A DNA stretch of 64,000 nt from Ascaphus truei (GCA_036426205.1 CM071586.1:9668983-9732982), one strand, 5' to 3'. Shown: positions 33,797-46,035, numbered from the stretch's first letter. Made by a program: numbers and translations. The notes: generated by a model from the sequence alone, not told the origin.

Positions 33797-34564
33797 TGTT
33801 GCAAACATCTGCCCCCCTGTACACAGAGACAGACCCTGGAACTACATTGGAGGCTCTGCTGGGACCCTCCTGTATTTGTTGGCGATTGAGCAGGTGTAGT
33901 AGGCAGGACCCCCTGGTTTGTCCCCCTTTGGGGACACGTAATTATGCTCTGAGCGGTTGCTCCTTGCCTCCTCCATGATTTTGCAGTGTGCCTGACATTA
34001 GGTGACGTAGGACAATTAGCATATGTGGTTTTAAGGTGTGCTTTTCTTGGCTTTACATTATGTGTCTCTATCATACATTCTACACACTGTGTCACTTTAG
34101 ACATATCCTACAGACTTATGGGAATAAGAGTGTGTTGTTACTATGTGATTTGACCACCTAGCCATAGCCACCTTAGTTTGGCTTGTTGTCTGAACTACTC
34201 TGTCAACCTTGTCAGGTACTTTAGAGTGTTATTCTTGTCAATTTTGACATTGGTTTTACTCCCATAGGGATTTAACTACTGGAGGATTTTTGTCAAGTTT
34301 TGTTACGTACAGGGGATCCATGCCTCATTTTAAAAAATTTCTGTGCTTTTATTAACTTTTGTTCTGTGACAACCTTTAAATAAAGATTATGTGAATTTGT
34401 ACTTCATAGGTATACTAGAGTGCTTCTGTTTGGGGCTTTTTCCTTCTCTTACTGTATTTACTTACCCATATAGCACCACCGACTTATCACTGTATATTGA
34501 TGTAGACAGAGTCGGTATTTAGTCACATTTATTTATCTTGTGGATGCGGGTTCTTTCTTTTCTC

Positions 34565-34567
<3 letters not shown>

Positions 34568-34611
<44 letters not shown>

Positions 34612-34958
34612 TAAATCTGTAGCCAGGTACACCCTGGGCTACTAGTTTTCCTGCCTAACCCATAAGCCCTGGTACCAGCGCAGGCAGAGTTAAGGTTAAA
34701 TATATGCCCTTCTGCAGTAAATAGCTCATTTGAGTGGCAGCACGGAGGGGGGGGGAGGGGTGTTCCTTAGGCCTAAGTACTGCCCACACCCGGGCTAAGA
34801 CCTGGGACCCTCCCCTGGAATCAAAAAGGGTCTGCAGCTCCAAATTTAGTTTCTTTGTCCCTCTCACTCCTCTGTGAGAGAGGGTTCTATCCTAACAGTT
34901 GAGCAACACTACATCGGTAACCAGAAGCGGATCTCTCTTAAGGTGTGGGGAAAGGGGC

Positions 34959-35005
<47 letters not shown>
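34568..35005. other. Repeat-derived segment between two TA runs; no gene
   Basis: TA microsatellites lie at 34568-34612 and 34963-35005. Between them is non-coding sequence with a G run at about 34747 and no recognised element. Confidence 0.5.
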
Positions 35006-35008
<3 letters not shown>

Positions 35009-35641
35009 GATATGATCACTGTCCTCTAGGGGCTGGAACATTGAAGTAAGTGTGCTTTCCAGTCCACAGAGTGTTAATTCCTCAAAGAGAAGCCAGCAGC
35101 AGCTGCTAACTAATAGAATTAATCAGCCTATCTGAACAAGGAAGTGGTTTAAAAGACTGAAAGCTGCCATACCGAGGGACTGTTTTCCCCAGAGAAGGGG
35201 AGATAGAAGTGCTCCCCAGCTGCGGAAGCTGGTTAAAGAGGACCTACAGAGGAGAGTTTCTCTGGGCTCAGGTGGGGCCGAAACCCCCTAAGAAGGAAAG
35301 GATGCGAGATCTTTCTAAAGCAGGGACGCCTTCTCCATAAGGACTAAGATTAGCAAAACCCTTACTATTGTATGCAGAGAATGTGTTACATTGTTGCCAG
35401 GGCATGTTTTGGCGTGGGAATCAGCTTAGCTGGCCATGCTGTTAGTGAGGGCGAACGCTGTGGTGTAGTTATCTTTCCCTAAATGGAATAGGAGTTTATT
35501 TTATTATTTGTTTTTTTTAAAGGGACGGTGGGCCTGTTTGTATATGATTTAATCCCTGTAAATAAAACCCTGCATAGAAAATACAGTGTTTCTGTCCTTA
35601 AATTGGGATAAAAGAGACTGCAACGTGGTGGGGGCATCACA
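35006..35641 (+). repeat. Solo LTR
   Basis: The 636-bp unit has matched ends TGTGAT...ATCACA and an AATAAA signal at about 35560, 80 bases from the 3' end, as expected for an LTR. No internal region adjoins it. The left flank is a TA run, so a target duplication cannot be judged. Confidence 0.65.
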
Positions 35642-35868
35642 GCATATACAGACTATATAAGACATTGGACCTTATTGCACTAATACACTGATTTTTGCAC
35701 TTACCTGCGATGTGCTGCTTCTTGCTTTATTTCGAGCCATGGGTTTGGGTAAGGTATATCTTTATATACTGTGCAGTTTATACATATGTATATATATTAA
35801 AAAAAAGGGTGGGGGGAAGAAGAAAAGAAGTGCAAGCTCCATAGCATAATACTGTATGATAGTATATA

Positions 35869-36200
35869 CAGGCATATCCCGGTTTAAGGACACTCACTTT
35901 AAGTACACTCGCGAGTAAGTACATATCGCCCAATAGGCAAACTGCATCTCACGCATGCGCCTGTCAGCATGTCCTGAACAGCAATACCGGCTCCCTACCT
36001 GCACCGAAGCTGTGCGCAAGCGGGGAGACTATAGAGCCTGTTACAAATATGTTATTTACATCATTTATGCACGTATATGACGATTGCAGCACAGTACATG
36101 CATCGATAAGTGGGGAAAAGGTAGTGCTTCACTTTAAGTACATTTTCACTTTACATACATGCTTCGGTCCCATTGCGTACGCTAATGCGGGGTATGCCTG
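35869..36200. mobile_element. TA-flanked MITE (mariner-like)
   Basis: Inverted ends CAGGCATATCCCG and CGGGGTATGCCTG, with TA directly outside both. 'cactttaagtacac' occurs in both halves. The 332-bp element is non-coding. Confidence 0.75.
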
Positions 36201-36344
36201 TATATTTTTTTTTTTAAGAAAACTTGCTCAATGTTTATTTTGCATGTAATTTCTTTGAACAATATTCACGTTACATGTAAATAATAAGAAACTAAAATAA
36301 TTGTACAAATAAAGTAAGCCATTTAGGAGCCAGCAGAATTATGT

Positions 36345-36530
36345 AATGCCGGGGTTCCCAACTCCAGTCCCCAAGAACCCCAACGGGACATCCCCGCTCC
36401 AGCACAGGTGGCGCAGCCTTCCACTGAGCCACTGACCGAGCCACCTGTGCTGAAGCAGGGACATCCTTAAAACCTGACCTGTTGGGGGGGGGGAGGGGTG
36501 GGGGTCTTGAGGACCGGAGCCGAGCCCCCC
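36345..36530. mobile_element. hAT-like MITE, copy 1
   Basis: The termini are imperfect inverted repeats built on 'ggggttcccaactccagtcc' and 'cttgaggaccggagccgagcccc'. The same family occurs at 61360-61535. An internal 'cacaggtggcgcag...ccacctgtgct' pair makes a second stem. A poly-G run lies inside the right arm. Confidence 0.6.
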
Positions 36531-37017
36531 TGCTGTATTGAATAGTAGGTTGATGTCATATAATCATTAGTACAGACCGGCCCCCAGGGACATGAATAGA
36601 ATAGAAGGGGTTAAAAGGAGCAGAAATAGCGTGACGTTTCCTGAACGTGAGCAGGGCCCTGGCGTGGCGGCTGTCACGAGGCTCAGGGGATCTTATATCG
36701 AACACTAAGGTCTAATTTGCTTGAATTAAACCGGATTCCTTGGACTACGACCAATAAGCCCAACTTGTCAGAACATGTTTTTCGCGATGGGGAAACTTTT
36801 AGGAAATGAATAGGGCGATCACTCCTGGGACCAACATGTATGAATGACAGTGATACGTTTAAGGGGTTACAGCTGGATAATTGCTGCCTAATTGTAACCA
36901 ACATCTGACACCTTTACACTGCGTATTTTACATTATTTTTTGCAATTTAGTTTGGAAACATTATGAGTTGAAAATTGGGTGTGAGTTTGCACAGGAAAAG
37001 GCCCCTCTCTCCCTTGC

Positions 37018-37190
37018 CTTTTTTTTTTTTTTTTCCAAACGGTTTTTATTAGGCATATTCATTAATACATACATGGGGTTACGTTACATTTCTGGCCTAA
37101 TTCAAATAGGTTTTCCTTGTTCGGTTAGGGGGGAAGGGTGGGAGAGAAAGCACACTCAGGGCCACTTTATGGTCCATGAGGTGTAGAGAA
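37018..37190 (-). mobile_element. 3' end of a retroposed sequence with poly(A)
   Basis: Read on the minus strand, AATAAAAACCGTTTGG is followed by about 17 A. A polyadenylation signal 14 bases before an A tail is the hallmark of retroposition, probably of an L1-type 3' untranslated region. The upstream body shows no frame. Confidence 0.6.
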
Positions 37191-37883
37191 AGAGAGAAAA
37201 AGTATGGTGAGAGAGAGAGGGGGGTGAGGAGTTGGGGAGGGGGGGGATGTATGATAGTATTTTAATAAAATAAATTGAAAAAAACCTCTCTTGGACATAC
37301 ACTCACAAGATGACTGAATAAAAAGGCGTTTGTGAGATATAATCTCAATCGTAATGACATCACCATCAAAGGTCAGCAGAAGTCCTCATCGCCATAAAGC
37401 TAGTGTCCCCCAACCAGGTAATGCAGTATGGAACAAAGTTGCACAGAGCAAATGTTCTGATACACTCACAGCACTTTGGGGATCCAACCGCATGGAACCT
37501 GGACAGAGATCAGATGTGAACCTCCACAACATACACCGCCCTACCCGGGCTGGAGAGGCGTCCTACTTCCCACTGCAGTGAGAGTTCCCTTAAATTAGGC
37601 TGGATTTATTCCGAGCTGTATTTCCAATACAGACGGCAGGGCTTCCTCGTGGCTCTGCGAGGAACTTCCGTCAGGTGACGTCAACACGCGCAACGCAACG
37701 TCCTATATGTATATATATATATATATATATATAAATATATATATATATACATATATACACCCATACCCACCACACCCACCCACCCATTACATTGTGGCAG
37801 CACTCATAGACATCATTGCAACACTATTTTAAATCAGTTTTGCGCACCTTATACTTTTTTCTTTTTATATATATATATATCTC

Positions 37884-38030
37884 CCTTGAGAAAGGTCCTG
37901 CCTTTAGGACCGAAACGTCGGTGTATGTGCCTGTTGTTTTGAATACAATCTTTTGATACTGCCAAGTGTGCTGTCTCTTCCCTGCTTTGTGGTCCTGGAT
38001 CTGCTGGTCTGCCTGGTAAGGAGCCCTAAT
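37884..38030 (+). mobile_element. Penelope-like 3' tail, second copy
   Basis: It matches 33340-33480: 'gagaaaggtcctgcctttagg', 'accgaaacgtcgg', 'gtgctgtctcttccctgctt' and 'tctgcctggtaagga'. It follows a TA run and some 600 bases of unrecognised sequence. Confidence 0.7.
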
Positions 38031-38384
38031 ATATACTCTTTATATGGGATAAGCACCTGTCTTCATACTTAATTGAGTGCCATCTGTCCTCTCACACTAT
38101 ATATATATATATGTATGTATATGTATTGCATAGACAATTGGATGGCACTCACAAAACAATTGGCAAACTTGCCTGTGTGCCCTGCAATTACAGTATACTA
38201 AAATGTGGAAAAGATCTCCATCTCAAGAAAAGTGCTTTTAGCACGGAGATCAATGTTTCTTTCTTATTATAGGACCTTTGTCAAGAACATACTCCAAACC
38301 CAGGGTTCAAGAAGGTTTATTGCCATAAATATCCTCATGTAGCGTATGCACAATCTGAGTCCCATCCTATTTGTATACGTACAT

Positions 38385-38820
38385 GTAGCCCCCTCTCTGG
38401 GGACTATTTGTTTGGTAAGGGTTTAATTGCCTTAAGGGGTTAACTGTGTGGGCTCACGCCAGTTACTCCCCTCCCCCTCATGTGATGTATGATGACTATG
38501 CAGAAAGGTTTGCCCCTCCCTTTTCTACCCTGTGACCAGTGATAGAGAGCATGGAGGACAAATATAGCTCCACCCTGTGTTCTAGAAGTAGGTTCTTCAG
38601 AGTCCTGACTGGGGTCCTCACTGTGATTCCTGTAAATAGGTTTGAGTATATAGTTAAGTGTATTAAGATGTTCCCAGTCGACTGCTATTGTTTGGTAGTT
38701 AGGAAACGTGCTCTGATCTACGCAAGCATCAGTAGTAAGGGACCACGATTGTTCTCGACATTGATAAGGATACAGCATGCTCATGGTACGGAGTTTTCAG
38801 CATAGTAACTCGAGAGTATG
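38385..38820 (+). repeat. Possible truncated LTR
   Basis: It begins TGTAGCCCCCTCTCTGGGGA, a start typical of LTRs, but I find no matching end or second copy. Frames are short on both strands. Confidence 0.25.
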
Positions 38821-38940
38821 TTTTGACCAAACTGGAAGGTTCCTTGCGCATTCCTGATCACATCGGTATGGAGGAAGTATGCAATCCCTAACGGGGGTGG
38901 GTAGTCAAGGAACCCGATGTGTAGACCCTAAAGGCCCATT

Positions 38941-39160
38941 CATAGTTACATAGTAGATGAGGTTGAAAAACGACGTAGGTCCATCAAGTTCAACCTATGC
39001 TAAATTTAGACATCAGATACTTTATCCTATATCTATACTTACTTATTGATCCAGAGGAAGGCAAACAAAAAACCCCATTAAGGGGAAAAATTAATTCCTT
39101 CCTGACTCCAAGAATTGGCAATCGGATTAATCCCTGGATCAACATCCTTCCATTCGATAA
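38941..39160 (+). mobile_element. Head of the 'tagatgaggttgaaaaa' retroposon
   Basis: It corresponds to the 5' half of the element at 6642-7195 ('atagttacatagtagatgag', 'ccttcctgac', 'ccctggatcaacatccttcc'). The 3' L2-like part is missing, and a 106-bp minisatellite follows. Confidence 0.7.
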
Positions 39161-39213
39161 GTGGTGGGGCCGTACTAACTCTATGCAAAAGATTGTCAAT
39201 TTATCCTTTGCTA

Positions 39214-39826
39214 CCCGTGTCTCCCCACTGCTGGATGAACCTCCCCAATGATCTCCCAGGTACTGCAGTTACAGCCTCTCTTCTCCACGTACATATAAAT
39301 ATATATCACCAACCTCAGCCCGTGTCTCCCCACTGTTGGATGAGGCCTCCCCAATGATCTCCCAGGTACTGCGGTTACAGCCTTTCTTCTCCATGTACAT
39401 ATAAATATATATCACCACCTTCAGCCCGTGTCTCCCCACTGCTGGATGAGGCCTCCCCAATGATCTCCCAGGTACTGCAGTTACAGCCTCTCTTCTCCAC
39501 ATACATATAAATATATATCACCAACCTCAGCCCGTGTCTCCCCACTGCTGGATGAGGCCTCCCCAATGATCTCCCAGGTACTGCGGTTACAGCCTCTCTT
39601 CTCCATGTACACATAAATATATATCACCACCTTCAGCCCGTGTCTCCCCACTGCTGGATGAGGCCTCCCCAATAATCTCCCAGGTACTGCGGTTACAGCC
39701 TCTCTTCTCCTCGTACATATAAATATATATCACCACCTTCAGCCTGTGTCTCCCCACTGCTGGATGAGGCCTCCCCAATGATCTCCCTGGTACTGCGGTT
39801 ACAGCCTCACTTCTCCACGTCGTTCC
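39214..39826 (+). repeat. 106-bp minisatellite, about six units
   Basis: Units begin 'cccgtgtctccccactgctg' at 39319, 39425, 39531, 39637 and 39743, exactly 106 bases apart. Units alternate in small variants (gcggtt/gcagtt, cacctt/caacct), suggesting dimer-wise expansion. 106 is not a multiple of three, so the minus-strand frames across it are incidental. Confidence 0.95.
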
Positions 39827-39829
39827 AAC

Positions 39830-40892
39830 ACATTCCCTGATCCCATCCTCCTATTTTACTTTTGCTCACCGTCTTGGTCTTTTTATCTCTCTTGGAATCC
39901 AGTCAAGTTCCATCTTTGTCCAACGATGGTCATTTCTTCATGCGATATGTCCGGCCCACCGCCACTTTAATATCTTCCTGCATGTGATGATGTCACAGAC
40001 TTTTGTTTTGTTTGGTGAAAGTGAGTAAGGCCTCAACCCCCAAATAAAAAAAAAAATATATATATATATAAACAAAATACAAAAGAAAAACCGCAATCAA
40101 AACTCCCTTGAAATAACAATGTCGCAAGCCAGAGAATCCCTGAAAAGATATACCATGCAGAATTGGCGGTGTTAAAGGGAAAAAATACTATCCAAAACAC
40201 AGAAAACAAAAAAGTTCCCAAAAGAAGCACTCAGACATATCTTATAAATAATCCAAGCCCAAGATGTGACTAAAGTGACAAACAAATCATTTTAATCAAA
40301 CACATCTAACAATAATGCTGAAAAATAACACACCCATGAGAATTGACTGAACACAACATCCTGGTTAACTGAATACAAAATTAGGACCAAAACATTTTTT
40401 TTATTGTAGGACTAGGCACACACGAAAGAAGAAAAATACAAAAATCCTGCGGAAAATGGACCCTGAATAGACAGACTACCTTAGGAACACGGTGACCCAC
40501 AGTCACGACCGGCCGGTCATCAACAGGAATACTAACAAATACCCACCTGCCTCAGAAATGAATATAAAGCTGCCGATGATTAACCTGTTACTGTAACATG
40601 TGGCCCCTCAACAGAGAATAGTGATTACCGATGTCAATGAGTATGTACCATGGTGGATACAAAACAGACACATAACAAAGCTAAGTATCCCATAAGGATC
40701 TTTAAGTTGCAAACACACCCCATACAGAATATAATGGGAAATGGCTGTAGAGTAACTGTCAGTGCTGAAACCCTGTGTGGGAAACAGCGGGATACAAAGT
40801 CCAGTGTATAATATCAAAGACGAAGCCAATGTGGCCATATAAACGCAGAGATACTCAGCTGGATGGTGCAGGGACACAATGGATATGAATGA
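39830..40892. other. No gene seen
   Basis: AT-rich sequence with short frames only. No recognised repeat. Confidence 0.4.
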
Positions 40893-41870
40893 ATGAGCCC
40901 TTTTGGACTGTTGTGGTCAGCGGCCCTTGACTGTGTCTTGACCCTTAAACATCAGGTGTCAGCCGTGGTCAAATCTTTATTTTTCCCCCTAAAGAACATA
41001 GCCAGGATTAAGCACTTGATCCACCCCCATCCCCCCCAGAGGGTCTTACTATGCTTGTCCATGCCTTTGTGTCCTCACACCTGGACTACTGCAATGCGCT
41101 CTACCTGGGTCTTCCTAAAAACTAACCAAACCCGTTCTTGGCACATGACACCTGTTCTCCGTTCTCTGCACTGGCTGCCTGTAAAATGGCAAATTTATTT
41201 AAAGATTGACTTGTTGACATTCAAATCCCTACATGACCAGGGTCCCCGCCATCTGAGAGAGCTTCTAGTTCCCACTGTGATCTGCAGGTGAAGGACTCCT
41301 AACCGTTCTCAGACTCTCCATCACTTGCTTTTGGGCACGAGCTTTTCATCACGCTGCCCCCACTCTTTGGAACAGTCTGCCTCGTACACAGTTCGAGAGG
41401 CCCCCCTCTCTGGGAATCTATAAACACTGTCTCAAGACTGGAGATGGGCGATTTTTATGGCGGATTTGGTTCTGCAGCGGTTCTGTCGGTCGGTGGATTT
41501 CTGCAGATCATTCTCAAAAAAGGACGATTCGGGGTTTGCAAATGTTAACATTATTATTGCCAATACACTCGATGGATTCCGCAACTCCTGGACGGATTGC
41601 CGAATCCGCAGATTGGATCCTATAAATCCATCAACGGATTGTATCAGATAGCAGATTTTGATGAATCCATGCTGGTTAAAACCGACCAAATCCATCCGCG
41701 GTTTTTACACCGCGAAACAGATTGGGGGGTGGAGGGTGGGGGAGGGTGGGGGGTTAGAGAATGTGAGAAAATCTGGGGAACGGATTTGGGTGGATTCACC
41801 TATCTCTATTCAAGACCTACCTGTTTACCCAGGCATTTAATTAATGAACCACAACTGGTCTGGCCTTTAA
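40893..41870 (+). pseudogene. L2-type LINE, C-terminus of the polymerase ORF
   Basis: The frame carries the C-terminal pattern of L2/CR1-group LINEs: LDYCNALYLGLPK (with frame breaks), MTPVLRSLHWLPVKWQIYLK, LLTFKSLHDQGPRHLRELL, and, after an insertion at 41439-41808, the end of the ORF (LKTYLFTQAF). These elements copy RNA into nicked DNA. This copy has lost the 5' part, and stops and shifts interrupt it. Confidence 0.8.
41439..41808. mobile_element. hAT-like insertion in the L2 fragment
   Basis: The element interrupts the L2 frame and is bordered by 8-base duplications, ctcaagac (41431-41438) and ttcaagac (41809-41816). Its ends are imperfect inverted repeats (ggagatgggcga / tcacctatctc). 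The interior repeats 'cggattt' and 'gatccat' motifs but has no transposase frame. Confidence 0.75.
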
Positions 41871-41871
41871 T

Positions 41872-42216
41872 GATCCACACGCCAGCACGCACACGGATGC
41901 ACTACAAAAGGCTCGCAATCCAGGTACACCCACACGGGAGAACACAGCCCCTCACACTGACCAGCAGTCATCACGCGTCCACGCCAAGGAAGAGGCGACC
42001 GCACGGACCCTCCCAGCAACTACCTCAGAACGTGACCAACACGCCGATGCCTCAGGCCTGACAGACATAGCCAAGTACATGATCCGGCGTGATCTGGTGC
42101 AAACCGGACTTACCAACTTTTACGACCGTCCCGAGAACTACCGTATGTGGAAGTTCGCGTTCAAGGACACAATCAAGAGCCTGGGTGTCTCAGCTAGGGA
42201 AGAACTCAAGGAATGA
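41872..42216 (+). pseudogene. BEL/Pao Gag fragment
   Basis: An open frame of about 114 residues ends at TGA 42214. Its second half, IAKYMIRRDLVQTGLTNFYD then ENYRMWKFAFKDTIK, resembles the Gag of BEL/Pao elements. A stop replaces the rest, and the following Gag piece lies in another frame. It abuts the L2 3' end directly. Confidence 0.65.
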
Positions 42217-42439
42217 TCCCAGCTTCATCTTGGGTCCGCAAACCACACACAGTGCAAGCAGCCTGAGGAATGAGAGACCAGGGGCGAGATACGGTAACAC
42301 CCAAACACCCATATCGGTCCCCAGGAGGGACGTGTCCCCCCTGACCCAAACTACTCCTGATCAGTCGGTCACCGGAGACTAGAAACCAAGGGACCCAAAC
42401 AGGGAATGTCCCATACACAAGAAGCCACAGCCACTTAAC

Positions 42440-42923
42440 ATGTGCTTTGGGTTCAGGATGAAGTCCCTAGAGGAACGCAAGAAGTTACTCGGAGAATTCG
42501 GAGTTTGCTTCAGGTTCTGCAATTCCACGACTCACCTAGCCAGAGACTGTAAAGAAGACATCAAATGTGTAGTGTGCAAAAATGACAAGCACGTCGCTAC
42601 ATCCAGAGGCGCTGACACTCCACCAACTCAACAACCCATCCTCCGTAGTGGAGCATGGCGGGGAGGAAGGAGAAGGAGAGCCAACATCTGTCATGTTTCA
42701 GTGCACCGAGGTTTGCGAAAAAGGAAGTGACAAAATGTCCTGCTCCAAAATATGCCTTGTCGCAGTGCGCCCCCAGGGACAACCTGAGAAGGCTATCCGG
42801 ATGTATGCAATCCTCGACGATCAAAGTAACAGATCATTGGCGAAGACGAAATTCTTCAACTTATTCAACTCACAAGACAATGCCTCACCCTACACCCTCA
42901 GAACCTGTGCAGGGTCAACTTAG
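42440..42923 (+). pseudogene. BEL/Pao zinc knuckle and aspartic protease
   Basis: Two overlapping frames carry, first, CFRFCNSTTHLARDC and CVVCKNDKH (paired zinc-binding motifs) and then KICLVAVRPQGQPEKAIRMY followed by AILDDQSNRSLA, the DDQS form of the protease active site used by Pao elements. The protease would cut the polyprotein. The switch of frame near 42600-42680 marks damage. Confidence 0.75.
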
Positions 42924-43441
42924 ATAACAGGGAGAAGAGCAAGCGGCTACGTCATCCGTTCAGTGGATAACAGAGTGAAGATAGCTCTCCCCACACTCAT
43001 CGAGTGCAACTACTTGGCTGCAAACTGTGACGAGATTCCCACACCAGACGTGGCACGTCATCACCCGCACCTCAGAGGAATAGCCAACTACATCCCTCCG
43101 GTAGAAAAGGCACCAAGATCTTGCTGTTGCTCGGTAGGGACATCTTGAGAGTGCACAAAGTCCGTAAACAGCGTAACGGACCCCACAACGCACCATTCGC
43201 CCAAAGACTTGACCTGGGATGGGTGATAGAGGGCAACATGTGCACTGACAAAGGACACAAACCTGACTATGTCAATGCCCGCAGAACGGTGATAGCAGAA
43301 TGCGGACACACATCTCTCTCCGAACCGTGTCTTGGCCATCTCCAAGTGACAGGAAGGCCAAGTGAAGAGAAGAGACAAGGTCATACTCCCGAGACCAACA
43401 AAAACATCTTCGCGTCAGAGGGATGTGACAATGGCCTATGA
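42924..43441 (+). pseudogene. BEL/Pao protease C-terminal region and linker
   Basis: Pieces in two frames read LPTLIECNYLAANCDEIPTP and GRDILRVHKV...GPHNAPFAQRLDLGWVIEG, the region that follows the protease core in Pao polyproteins. At least one frameshift near 43110 separates them. Confidence 0.7.
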
Positions 43442-43872
43442 TGCTCATTAGTCCAGACAGCTAAGGATGATGAGTCGACTCCAGTGAAGGAAGAAAGTAA
43501 CCTCCCAAAGGTGACCGACAAAGGGATCGTCCAAAAGACAATAAACAATCGGACGGTCCTCCCGCGAGCAATGGCACGGCTAAGATGTACAGTTGTTCCC
43601 CTCCGCAGAATACCAAGTGGCAAAGCAGCCAGCTGCCACGGCTGGCATAGCCGCAAAAGATTGCAAAAGATTGCGCCCTGCAGGTGAAGCCACAGTGGCA
43701 AAAAGACTGTCCTCTCACACGTCAAAAAAGAGACAGTCGCAGAGACATTTCACAAAGGGATTTACAAGGACAAAAGAGACTGTTCTTCGTCATGTCCAGG
43801 GAGAAAACAACCTCCTGATGGCAGTTAACAAAGAGACACAAAAGTATCGTCAAAATATGCGGAGACGTTCTC

Positions 43873-44640
43873 GTGCAAGAGAAACGTTGTGATGACCTAG
43901 GGTGTACAGCGTTCCAGACAACAAGGGACGGTAACAAACAAGTACCATCAATGGAAGATGGAGAATTCCAGAAGTTAATGGATAAGGAGCTCTTCAAGGA
44001 CAGATCGGGCAGTTGGGTGACCCCACTACCATTCCATTCACCAAGAAGACGCGTCCCAAACAACAAAGAACATGCCATCTCTAGGCTCACTCCGCTCCGC
44101 TGCGACCTACAAAGGAAACCAGAGACCAAACATAACTTTGTGGCCTTCATCCAGAAGACATTCCTTTGCGGCCACGCAAAGCCAGCACCTTCCCTGAAGG
44201 AGGGCGAAGAATGCTGGTACCTCCAATCAGCTGGGGTCTACCACCCTCAGGAACCCGATCAAATCCGGGTAGTGTTCAGCTCCAGCGCTCAGCACCAGGG
44301 AGTCTCCCTGAAAGATGCCCTCTTCACTGGACCAGACTTGACAACCAGTCTTCCAGGAGAGTTGATCCGCTTCCGCAACGAGCCAAAAGCCAACTCTTTC
44401 TGCCAAACGCCAGGTGATAGAGTGACGGGCTACCACGACTGGCATACCTACAAGGGGATGCACTCTGTAGGTGAAACGACAGAGACAAAAGGACTGTTCT
44501 TCCATAAGTTTGAAAAGAAACAGGACCAGAGACTTTGGCAAAAGACATTGTGGTGCACCCAGCTAACCTGGACCGGTGCATCCGCTTGGCATCCTTTGCC
44601 GAAGAACCTTGGCCAAGGGACTTTGAAGCCAGTGATACCG
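43873..44640 (+). pseudogene. BEL/Pao reverse transcriptase N-terminal part, internally deleted
   Basis: The frame contains WVTPLPFHSPRRRVPNNKEH, ECWYLQSAGVYHPQEPDQIR and VVFSSSAQ...LTTSLPGELIRFR, the fingers part of a Pao reverse transcriptase. It then jumps to material typical of the extreme 3' end. The palm with its YVDD-type motif, RNase H and integrase are missing. The copy is a deletion derivative and cannot be autonomous. The open frame that runs on to 45006 crosses into the LTR and is not real there. Confidence 0.75.
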
Positions 44641-44659
44641 GCCGGTATCACATCGTTGT

Positions 44660-45250
44660 GTGGACATGGACTTTCGCATTGTTTTGTGAATACGATGTTA
44701 TGTATTGTCATTATGCATTGCACATGTGTTCCACATATTTTATTACATAGTGGTATCTCCAGATACCCGACTGGGAGTGTCCTGGAACTAGATTCCACAT
44801 TTCTCTGTCTCCCTTTGCAGCTCATGGGATTCATGTCTCCCTGGTTTAGTTGCCTGTTATTTTCCCTGTCCCAGCAGCTAGCTGCATGTGAAAAGGCAAC
44901 ATTATTGTTACATGTTGTTTACACAGCCCTAGTCAGTGTTGGTTGCCTGCAATCTCCTATTCTCCTAGCTGAGAGTGGGATATTCCTTCCCCCCTGTCCT
45001 TGCTGACAGTTAGTATAGTCTCACTTCCCTTCTAGTGTGACCCTTGCCCCTCACTTCCTTTTCACCCTAGACTCTGAGTGAGTACCTGCCTGCTATTTGC
45101 CCCAGCAAGGCCTTTATGTTTTTACACTGCCTTATCTTGATACACTGCACTTCAGACAGAGAAGCACTCTCTACCTACATTACATCCACAAGTACCTTTC
45201 TTCCTGTGATTTTCCCTCAATAAAACTAAGAAAGACAAAAGGACTTGTTG
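44660..45250 (+). repeat. 3' LTR of the BEL/Pao element
   Basis: Non-coding sequence follows the end of the pol region, beginning about 'tgtgtggacatggac'. It contains AATAAA at about 45220. Exact ends are not fixed because no 5' LTR is present in the window. Confidence 0.55.
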
Positions 45251-45289
45251 TGCTTTAGAAGAGGGAAGGCATGAGTTGAGCTTACTGGA

Positions 45290-45480
45290 ATTATTCATAC
45301 ATCATTCGTGACCCTGGTTCCAGGAAAGTGTTCATGCATATCAATTCTGCTGCCCTATGGCATCTGATATCACCTAATTGTACTGTATATTGCAAGCAAC
45401 AGAGAAGCCCAATGCTACATCCAATATGACAAAAATACACAGTAAAATACTTATATCTTCTCTTGAAAAAGGAAAAATAG
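45290..45480 (-). mobile_element. 5' part of the ~0.7-kb dispersed repeat, diverged
   Basis: On the minus strand it shares 'cctttttcaagagaagatat' and 'actgtgtatttttgtcatat' with the copy at 59726-60432; the inner part differs. Confidence 0.5.
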
Positions 45481-45984
45481 GGTAACCCCAATTAACGAGG
45501 CCACTACCAGGCCCTATGGAGTGTGTTTAGGAAAGAAGGTTTGACGCCGGTATATAGGTGATGCAGGTAATAAGGCAATATAGGGGTATCTCCGATACTA
45601 ACAAGGGGAGTGGGGTACTGGAAAACCGGTTTGGGTTCTCCCCCAAAAATAAGTGCATCTCCAAACCTGTGGCAACAGGTAGAATGGGGTCATCCTATTT
45701 GGGCCTCACCTTAATGGATGATGTCACTCAACGCGATATAGATGTGACAATATAGGGATTAAAAAAGGAAGATGGTGCAATCCAGTAAATCAACAGCTTT
45801 ATCTATTAAAATCTGATAGGATGTACACTTACATAGTGTCAAACGGTTAAAGGCACATAAAAAAAGCGTGTCCTGCTCTCAGGCTCTCACCACCCTCCTT
45901 CGCTCGGATCTCTCATTGTGTCACATCACTTCCTGTCGTGACGCGCTTCCAGTCCCGGATACAGGAGGATCCTGGATGCCTCTA

Positions 45985-46035
45985 CACGTGACTATACGCG
46001 TTTCGCATAGGCAGCTACATCAGGAGTAATCAGTG
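45985..46035 (-). ncRNA. Hammerhead ribozyme-like motif, minus strand
   Basis: The minus strand reads CCTGATGTAGC...GCGAAACGCGTA. TGATTA upstream pairs with TAGTCA downstream as stem I, with a small bulge. The second core box and helix III are intact; the base after GATG differs from consensus (T for A). Confidence 0.5.
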
